From Frankia sp. RB7 (GTDB taxonomy: Bacteria; Pseudomonadota; Alphaproteobacteria; Rhizobiales; Xanthobacteraceae): a stretch of 39,128 nt of DNA. The translations under genes and the position numbers were made by a program. The notes beneath the pieces are model-generated. The model worked only from the letters and a program-made list of their open reading frames with translations, had not been told where the DNA came from and searched no databases. Shown piece after piece: positions 33,669 to 39,128 of the stretch; position 1 is the stretch's first letter, and each line of letters starts with the position of its first letter. The stretch is taken from contig JAUEPE010000062.1 of assembly GCA_030403585.1 (NCBI GenBank), forward strand, positions 1-39,128, in the 5' to 3' direction.

Positions 33669-33976
33669 GATCTTGTCCTTGAAGAGAAAAAGGTGGTTCG
33701 GAGTTGCGGGGCTTATATCGGCGCCTTCGCGATCCGGCAAGCGACCGCCGGAACAGCCCACGGGCGCTTCGCCGCAGGTTGGGGGGCGGATTCCAACATG
33801 GATTACAACGATTTCACGCAGATGAACCCAATCTGAAGGCCCCATGAGGGTTTGGTTCAGCCTCCCCCGGGTAACGTCAGGTCCATCGAAACCAAAGCCT
33901 CCTCCCGAGGCGGACCGTTTCGGCGGCCTTTCCATCGACGCGATAGCCCCGCGCCGGCAGTTTTGAGGAGATCACC
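33669..33976. other. Spacer between ndk and the Gly/His/Trp-rich protein gene
   Basis: This 308-bp divergent spacer should hold promoters for both sides. A 40-codon plus-strand frame (33844-33966, starting MRVWFSLPRVTSG) ends just before the ribosome-binding site of the next gene, but it is Pro-rich and featureless and I do not call it. No RNA gene or clear operator is seen. Confidence 0.4.
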
Positions 33977-34246
33977 ATGTTGAGGAAACTTTCGCTCGCT
34001 GCAGTCGCCGCGGTCGCGCTGGGTGCCGCGCTGGCGCCCACCTCCGCCTCCGCTCACTGGCATGGTGGCGGTGGCGGCTGGGGCTGGCACGGCGGTGGCG
34101 GTGGCTGGCATCGTGGCGGCTATGGCTGGGGCGGACCGCGCTTCTACGCCGCCCCCGTCTCCTACGGTTATGGCGGCTGCTATGTGCGCCGGCTGGTCCC
34201 GACTCCCTGGGGACCTCGCTGGCGGCTGGTCAACCGCTGCTACTGA
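33977..34246 (+). CDS. Small exported Gly/His/Trp-rich protein
   Basis: This 89-aa protein has a clear Sec signal peptide (KLSLAAVAAVALGAALAP, cleavage after SASA). A segment of about 30 residues follows, made mostly of Gly, His and Trp (HWHGGGGGWGWHGGGGGWH), and then a compact end with two Cys (GGCYVRRLVPTPW and NRCY) that could form a disulfide. Similar short rhizobial periplasmic proteins exist, but the function is not known to me; the His/Gly run suggests metal binding. GAGGAG lies 6 bp before the start, and a terminator follows. Confidence 0.8.
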   Translation: MLRKLSLAAVAAVALGAALAPTSASAHWHGGGGGWGWHGGGGGWHRGGYGWGGPRFYAAPVSYGYGGCYVRRLVPTPWGPRWRLVNRCY

Positions 34247-34337
34247 GCCGGCAAGCAGTTCCTGAAATACGTTCCCAAAGCACCTTCCTAAAATACCTTC
34301 CAGAGGTGCCGTTCCCCCCTGCGGTACCTTCCAAGCG

Positions 34338-34366
34338 AGGCCCCGGCGTTCCCCCCGCCGGGGCCT
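34338..34366 (+). terminator. Rho-independent terminator after the Gly/His/Trp-rich gene
   Basis: A perfect 11-bp GC stem (34338-34348 with 34356-34366) has a 7-base loop and is followed by TGTATTT. Upstream, between the stop and the stem, an imperfect direct repeat is visible (TTCCTGAAATACGTTCC and TTCCTAAAATACCTTCC). Confidence 0.75.
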
Positions 34367-34453
34367 TGTATTTGGGCAGACACGACGAGTTCATACAATT
34401 TTTACGAGAATACGAGGCATTCCCAATGCTTGGCGAAACCATTTTGGGGGGCA

Positions 34454-34672
34454 ATGACTTGGTACCGTGTCGTTACTTTGCACACACGGGACCCTGAGAT
34501 GGCTGGCCTTTTTGCCAATGAAAGCGAACAGATCGACCGGCGCACCAGTCGCTCGATTTGCGATGCCGTGGGCGAGCGGCTTCAGCAAAGCCTTCGTCCC
34601 GAACCCCGGCTGCCGACGCATCTAGAGCAGCTCCTCAACGAGCTGAAGCACCGCGAGCGCGACTCATACTGA
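34454..34672 (+). CDS. Hypothetical protein, 72 aa
   Basis: ATG 34454 has a GGGGGG run 3-8 bases upstream acting as ribosome-binding site. The protein is soluble and charged, with helical ends (DRRTSRSICDAVGERLQQ and LEQLLNELKHRERD), and no signal peptide. I do not recognise a family. It lies 45 bp before the ABC-F gene in the same direction and may share its transcript. Confidence 0.6.
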   Translation: MTWYRVVTLHTRDPEMAGLFANESEQIDRRTSRSICDAVGERLQQSLRPEPRLPTHLEQLLNELKHRERDSY

Positions 34673-34717
34673 AAAAAATCGGGTTGCGTTTGATCCCGCC
34701 TGCGGTGACAAGGCCGC

Positions 34718-36580
34718 ATGCTCTCCATCAACGACCTCTCCATCCGCCTCGCCGGACGCCTTCTGATCGACAACAGCTCCGTGCAGATCACGCCCGGCTC
34801 ACGCGTCGGCATGGTCGGACGCAACGGCACCGGCAAATCGACGCTGTTCAAGGTGATCCGCGGCGAGCTTTCGGCCGAGCACGGCTCGGTGACGCTGCCG
34901 CCGCGCTGGCGGGTCGGCAGCCTGGCGCAGGAGGCGCCGAACGGCCCCGAAAGCCTGATCTCGGTCGTGCTCAAAGCCGACCTCGAGCGCGACGCGTTGC
35001 TTCACGAAGCCGAGATCGCCACCGACCCGCACCGGATTGCCGAGATCCAGACCCGGCTCGTCGACATCGACGCGCATTCGGCCCCGAGCCGTGCCGCCGC
35101 GATCCTGTCCGGCCTCGGCTTCTCCGCCGCCGACCAGCTGCGTCCCTGCGCCGAATTCTCCGGCGGCTGGCGCATGCGCGTCGCGCTGGCCGCGACGCTG
35201 TTCGCAGCCCCCGACCTCTTGCTGCTCGACGAGCCCACCAACTATCTCGACCTCGAAGGCACGCTGTGGCTCGAGGATCACCTCGCGCATTATCCGCGCA
35301 CGGTGATCGTGATCAGCCATGACCGCGACCTCCTGGAGAGCTCGGTCGACCAGATCCTGCATCTGGAGCGCAGCAAGCTCACGCTCTACAAAGGCACCTA
35401 CTCCTCCTTCGAGGAGCAGCGCGCCACGCGCGAGCTGCTCGATGCCAAGGCGGTCAAGCGCCAGGAGGCCGAGCGAGCCCGCCTGCAAGCCTTCGTCGAC
35501 CGCTTCAAGGCCAAGGCGTCGAAGGCACGCCAGGCTCAATCCCGCGTCAAAATGCTGGAGCGCCTGAAGCCGATCAATGCGCTGGTGACCCAGGACGTCC
35601 GCGAGATCACCTTCCCTGCACCGGAGAAAATCCTGTCGCCGCCGATCATTGCCGTCGACAACGTGTCCGTTGGATACGATCCGGCCACACCTGTGCTGAG
35701 CCGCGTGACCTTGCGCATCGACAACGACGACCGCATCGCGCTGTTAGGGGCCAACGGCAACGGCAAGTCGACACTCGTCAAGCTGCTCGCCGCGCGCCTG
35801 GCGCCGTTCTCCGGCAAGGTGACGCGCGCGGACAAGCTGTCGATCGCCTATTTCGCACAACATCAGCTCGACGAGCTGAACGAGGACGCCTCCACCTACG
35901 ACCACGTCCGCAAGCTGATGGGCGATGCGCCCGAGGCAAAAGTGCGAGGACGCGCCGGCGCGATCGGCTTTTCCGGCAAGGCGGCCGATACCAAGGTTGG
36001 AAAACTGTCGGGCGGCGAGAAGGCGCGGCTGCTGTTGGGGCTGGCGACCTTCTACGGCCCCAACATGATCATCCTCGACGAGCCGACCAACCATCTCGAC
36101 ATCGACAGCCGCGCGGCATTGGCCGAAGCGATCAACGAGTTTCCCGGCGCGATCATCATGGTCTCGCATGATCGCTATCTGATCGAGGCCTGCGCCGACC
36201 AGCTCTGGATTGTCGCCGACCGCACCGTGACCAATTACGACGGTGACCTCGACGAGTACCGCCGCCTGGTGCTGTCGTCGCGCAACGGCGAGCCTGCGCC
36301 ACGCGAGCGCAACACGACGAGCGAGAAGCCGCAGCGCCCGAAGTCGGACAATCGCGGCTCGCTGAAGAAACGCATCGCGGAGGCCGAAAGCGAGATCGCG
36401 CGCGTCAGCGAGATCATCGCCAAGATCGACACCGCGCTCGCTCTCCCCGACATTTTCAGCCGCGATCCCAAGCAGGCCGCGCAACTGTCGAAGGCACGCG
36501 CCAACGCGGCCGACGCGCTGGCGCGCGCGGAGGAACAATGGTTAGAGGCAAGCACGCAGTTCGACGAGGCTGCGGGGTAG
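34718..36580 (+). CDS. ABC-F family ATPase (translation factor type)
   Basis: The 620-aa protein has two ABC domains and no membrane segment, the ABC-F pattern. Walker A: GRNGTGKST (34-42) and GANGNGKST. Signatures: FSGGWRMRVALA and LSGGEKARLLLG. Walker B: LLLDEPTNYLD and IILDEPTNHLD. A helical linker (the P-site tRNA interaction motif) with many Arg/Lys lies between them, and a coiled-coil C-terminal domain follows (residues 550-620). The Uup/YheS-like layout suggests ribosome rescue rather than antibiotic resistance. Confidence 0.93.
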   Translation: MLSINDLSIRLAGRLLIDNSSVQITPGSRVGMVGRNGTGKSTLFKVIRGELSAEHGSVTLPPRWRVGSLAQEAPNGPESLISVVLKADLERDALLHEAEIATDPHRIAEIQTRLVDIDAHSAPSRAAAILSGLGFSAADQLRPCAEFSGGWRMRVALAATLFAAPDLLLLDEPTNYLDLEGTLWLEDHLAHYPRTVIVISHDRDLLESSVDQILHLERSKLTLYKGTYSSFEEQRATRELLDAKAVKRQEAERARLQAFVDRFKAKASKARQAQSRVKMLERLKPINALVTQDVREITFPAPEKILSPPIIAVDNVSVGYDPATPVLSRVTLRIDNDDRIALLGANGNGKSTLVKLLAARLAPFSGKVTRADKLSIAYFAQHQLDELNEDASTYDHVRKLMGDAPEAKVRGRAGAIGFSGKAADTKVGKLSGGEKARLLLGLATFYGPNMIILDEPTNHLDIDSRAALAEAINEFPGAIIMVSHDRYLIEACADQLWIVADRTVTNYDGDLDEYRRLVLSSRNGEPAPRERNTTSEKPQRPKSDNRGSLKKRIAEAESEIARVSEIIAKIDTALALPDIFSRDPKQAAQLSKARANAADALARAEEQWLEASTQFDEAAG

Positions 36581-36586
36581 CTCCTC

Positions 36587-37582
36587 CTATTCGATCACGC
36601 GATCAGCGCGAGCGAGCAGCACGGGCGGCACATCGACGCCGAGCACCTTGGCCGTCTTCAGGTTGATGACCAGCTCATAACGCCGCGGCGCCTGGATCGG
36701 CAGATCGTGCGGCGAGGCTCCCTTGAGAATGCGATCGATGTAATCGACGGGTGCGCTGACCAGTTCGTCCCAGACGAACGTGTAGGACATCAGCGCCCCG
36801 CCATCGACAGCGCCCAACACCGAATTCAGTGCGGAGACGCGAAAGCGGGCGCATTGGGCGACGATGTGGTCGCGATGTCCATTGGTGAAGGGTTCGGGAA
36901 TGACGAGCAGGCTGCTGTTCTGGGCACGACCGAGCGCCTCGAGCTGAGCGTCGGTCTCGCCGTCGTTATGCGTCCGCATCTCGACCACCTCCATTCCGGA
37001 TGCAGCGTCCCTGGCCGCGGCGACGAGGCCCGGCGCATAGGGCGCAGTATCCGGATTGAAGAGTATGGCAACGCGAGTGAGTTTTGGATCAAGCTCGCGC
37101 AATAACTCCATCCATTTGCCGCCGATCGCGAAATCCCAGGTGACGAAGCCGGTGACGTTGCCGCCCGGATGCCCGAGGCTGTCGGCGAGATTGAAGCCGA
37201 CCGGATCGATCACCTGCGTGAACACGATGGGAATCGTCGTGGTCTGCTGGCGCAGCGCCAGCGTCGCCGGCAGGCCCTGAGCGTAGATGACCTCGGGCGC
37301 CAGCGCGACGAGCTCCGCCGCGGAGGCACGCGTGTTGGCAAGATCGGACAACGCGCCGCCGAAGCGGTAGTCGATGTGAACATTGCCGTCCTCGACCCAG
37401 CCGGCCTTGCCCATGGCCTCGCGGAACGGCTTGAGGAAGGCCCGCGCGACCGGCACGTCGATGTTTGCCGCGAGGCCAACGAGCACGCCGACACGGCGTA
37501 ACTGTTTGGATTGTTGCCCGCGCGCGCCCGGCGGCGCGGCCACAGCGACTGTCAATCCGGCAATGAACTCGCGCCGTCTCAT
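36587..37582 (-). CDS. ABC transporter substrate-binding protein (TrpX/PF04392-like), orphan
   Basis: The 331-aa protein starts at ATG 37582 (MRRREFIAGLTVAVAAPPG). The double Arg and following hydrophobic stretch look like a Tat-type signal. The mature part follows the ABC substrate-binding family PF04392 pattern (VGVLVGL, TTTIPIVFTQVIDPVGFNL, NVTGFVTWD). No permease or ATPase lies beside it. Bradyrhizobium genomes carry many such orphan proteins, so a fixed ligand cannot be given. It is convergent with the ABC-F gene. Confidence 0.85.
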   Translation of the reverse strand: MRRREFIAGLTVAVAAPPGARGQQSKQLRRVGVLVGLAANIDVPVARAFLKPFREAMGKAGWVEDGNVHIDYRFGGALSDLANTRASAAELVALAPEVIYAQGLPATLALRQQTTTIPIVFTQVIDPVGFNLADSLGHPGGNVTGFVTWDFAIGGKWMELLRELDPKLTRVAILFNPDTAPYAPGLVAAARDAASGMEVVEMRTHNDGETDAQLEALGRAQNSSLLVIPEPFTNGHRDHIVAQCARFRVSALNSVLGAVDGGALMSYTFVWDELVSAPVDYIDRILKGASPHDLPIQAPRRYELVINLKTAKVLGVDVPPVLLARADRVIE

Positions 37583-37788
37583 GCCCACCCCCAATAGCGA
37601 ATGGCGACACTGTAGCCGTCCGGGCGCGGCATTCGATAGATGCAAGTCGTGCTTCAAATCGGAAAACGTCCGGACCCGTAGAATTTGCTGCGGCACGTCG
37701 CGCACGGTCCGGCTTCGTGCTACCAAACAGGGACCGGTCTTTTCGCTCGAATGATATTTTGGACAGGTAATATTTGCGGAGATCTCAC

Positions 37789-38577
37789 ATGTCGTCACCC
37801 GAACCGATCAAGTTCACCGACGGCGCAGCTTACGAGCGCTTCATGGCACCCTGGAGCCGTTCGGCCGGGACGCTGTTCCTCGACTGGCTGGCGCCACGTC
37901 CGGGACTGGCCTGGGCGGATGTCGGTGCGGGCAACGGCGCATTCACCGAGCTCCTGCTTGCGAAGTCCGCCCCATCGTCCGTTTGCGCGATTGATCCCTC
38001 CGACGCGCAAATTGCGACCGCGCGCCAGAAAATATCGGCGAAGCAGGTCGAGCTTTCGATCGGCGATGCGATGGCCCTTCCCTACGACGCCGACCGCTTC
38101 GACGTCGCGGTGATGGCGCTGGTGCTGTTCTTCGTGCCCGACCCGCGCAAAGGCTCCTCGGAAATGGTGCGCGTCACCAAGCCCGGCGGCATGGTCGCGT
38201 CCTACACCTGGGACATTTTGCGCGGCGGCACACCGACGCAGCCCCTATGGGAAGAGATGGACGCCATGGGAAAGCCGGCTGCGCGCCCGCCGAGCGCTGA
38301 CATCTCGCGTTTCGAGGCGCTGAAGGCGCTTTGGGCGGAGCTCGGTCTGCGCGACATCGAAACACGCGAGCTGGTCGTCGAGCGAACATTCGCCGACTTC
38401 GACGACTACTGGCTCTCCATGGTCGTCAGCAGCCCGGCTGACGTGCTGGGAAGGCTGTCTGACGCCGAGAGCGCGGAGCTGAAGCGCCGATTGCAGGCGC
38501 GACTACCGGCGAGCGCGACCGGTGCGATCACCGTTCATGCGAGCGCGACTGCGATCAAGGGACGCAAAGCAGCTTGA
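37789..38577 (+). CDS. SAM-dependent methyltransferase, class I
   Basis: The 262-aa protein has the Rossmann motif ADVGAGNGAFTELL (motif I), an acidic strand end (CAIDPSD), GDAMALPYD and MVRVTKPGGMVAS. It is of the UbiE/Methyltransf_11 kind. The start ATG 37789 has GGAG 9 bases upstream. The substrate is unknown, and the neighbours give no clue. Confidence 0.88.
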   Translation: MSSPEPIKFTDGAAYERFMAPWSRSAGTLFLDWLAPRPGLAWADVGAGNGAFTELLLAKSAPSSVCAIDPSDAQIATARQKISAKQVELSIGDAMALPYDADRFDVAVMALVLFFVPDPRKGSSEMVRVTKPGGMVASYTWDILRGGTPTQPLWEEMDAMGKPAARPPSADISRFEALKALWAELGLRDIETRELVVERTFADFDDYWLSMVVSSPADVLGRLSDAESAELKRRLQARLPASATGAITVHASATAIKGRKAA

Positions 38578-38651
38578 TGATCTGGACGAGCATCCGCGGC
38601 TGATCGCGTTGACAGTCGCAAGCGGCATCAGGGCGGAAGGCCGACGACGTG

Positions 38652-39128
38652 TTACGTCGCCGCCTTCTTCTTCGCCTTCGGCTTCACCGCCTTCGGAACG
38701 ACCTGCGGCTCCGGCGAGCCTTCAATCGCGGACAGGCGCCCGGAGGTAAACGTGTAGATACCTGCGCGCGGACCCGTGGTCCAGGTGACCACCGCGACGC
38801 GACGGCCGGCGGCATCACTGGAGAGATTGACGGTAGAGGGCGCGCCGATGCCGCGCACCACGTCGCATTCGGTGTGGCCGAGCGCGACCGTGCCGCCCAT
38901 CGGCGCGGGCGCCGTGGTCGAGGCATTGGCGTCGGCAGGTCCCGGCGGCGGCGCCATGCCGGGGCAACCGCCATCGGCGCTGACGAGATCCTCAGCGCCC
39001 ACCGGCTTGTCGGGGGTCAACGGCGGCGATTCGATCGAGATGTTCTTGATGAACAGGCGGCTCGGCTTGTTGAACCATTCGGCATCTTTGGCAGACGCCA
39101 GCAGATCTGTCCCGCCCGAGCAACCCGC
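38652..39128 (-). CDS. Putative lipoprotein, 5' end beyond the window
   Basis: The frame is open from the right edge to a TAA at 38652-38654, so 158 codons are visible and the start lies outside. The first visible residues AGCSGGTDLL look like the lipobox Cys of a type II signal peptide. Then come FNKPSRLFIKN, GLYTF-like TTGPRAGIYTFTSG, a CDVVRGIGAPSTVNL stretch and a Lys-rich end (KPKAKKK). It has a Pro/Ala-rich middle. I do not know the family. Confidence 0.7.
   Translation of the reverse strand, partial: AGCSGGTDLLASAKDAEWFNKPSRLFIKNISIESPPLTPDKPVGAEDLVSADGGCPGMAPPPGPADANASTTAPAPMGGTVALGHTECDVVRGIGAPSTVNLSSDAAGRRVAVVTWTTGPRAGIYTFTSGRLSAIEGSPEPQVVPKAVKPKAKKKAAT

Noticed and set aside
33844..33966. 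40-codon frame just before the Gly/His/Trp-rich gene
   Set aside because: Pro-rich, no ribosome-binding site of its own and no recognisable feature; could be a leader, but there is no support.
34306..34497. 63-codon frame starting MPFPPAVPSKRG
   Set aside because: It runs through the terminator hairpin at 34338-34366 and overlaps the better-supported 72-aa gene at 34454.

Overview
The window looks like chromosomal DNA of Bradyrhizobium or a close relative in the Nitrobacteraceae. The grounds are high GC, strong G/C preference at third codon positions, typical rhizobial/Rhodopseudomonas gene neighbourhoods (purMN next to pgsA-hda-ppk-ppx, and ndk next to a TerC-type protein), and palindromic intergenic repeats of the kind common in that genus. 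No rRNA, tRNA or CRISPR array was seen. This taxonomic call is an inference from gene content; no search was run.

Layout. 1-8.4 kb: malic enzyme (maeB, minus), a divergent large exported or anchored protein of unknown function, aspartyl-tRNA synthetase (aspS, minus) and the protein AMPylator SelO (plus). 8.5-12.6 kb: a glycerophosphodiester-type operon, metallophosphoesterase then UgpA-, UgpE- and UgpB-like ABC components, preceded by a good Pho-box match; its ATPase is not in the window. 12.4-16.5 kb: a compact insertion of about 3.9 kb flanked by two copies of the 3' end of the ugpB-like gene. It carries two co-directional minus-strand genes: an XRE helix-turn-helix/P-loop GTPase-like protein, and a protein with five exact 43-residue DnaJ-type zinc-finger repeats. 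This is the most unusual region. 16.7-18.6 kb: an unknown 149-aa protein, a 36-aa membrane peptide and RNase D.

18.8-24.6 kb: a class III aminotransferase; a minus-strand cluster of two GNAT-type proteins, an isochorismatase-fold protein that appears to lack its catalytic residues, and a possible 55-aa protein; a divergent LysR regulator; and an autotransporter-type beta-barrel. 25-32.4 kb: cold-shock protein, purM-purN, a CDP-alcohol phosphatidyltransferase, the DnaA regulator Hda, and ppk-ppx for polyphosphate turnover with a weaker Pho-box candidate upstream. 32.4-39.1 kb: a TerC-family protein, ndk, a Gly/His/Trp-rich exported peptide, a 72-aa unknown, an ABC-F ATPase, an orphan ABC solute-binding protein, a methyltransferase, and the 3' part of a lipoprotein gene cut by the window edge.

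How the genes work together. Two phosphate themes recur: scavenging of glycerophosphodiesters (8.5-12.6 kb) and polyphosphate synthesis and hydrolysis (28.6-32.4 kb), both with candidate PhoB sites. The insertion at 12.4-16.3 kb is a candidate undescribed cargo system. Its two genes may originally have been, or may still be expressed as, one polypeptide: coding-like sequence in the zinc-finger gene's frame continues upstream across the gap and overlaps the end of the GTPase gene in the +1 frame.
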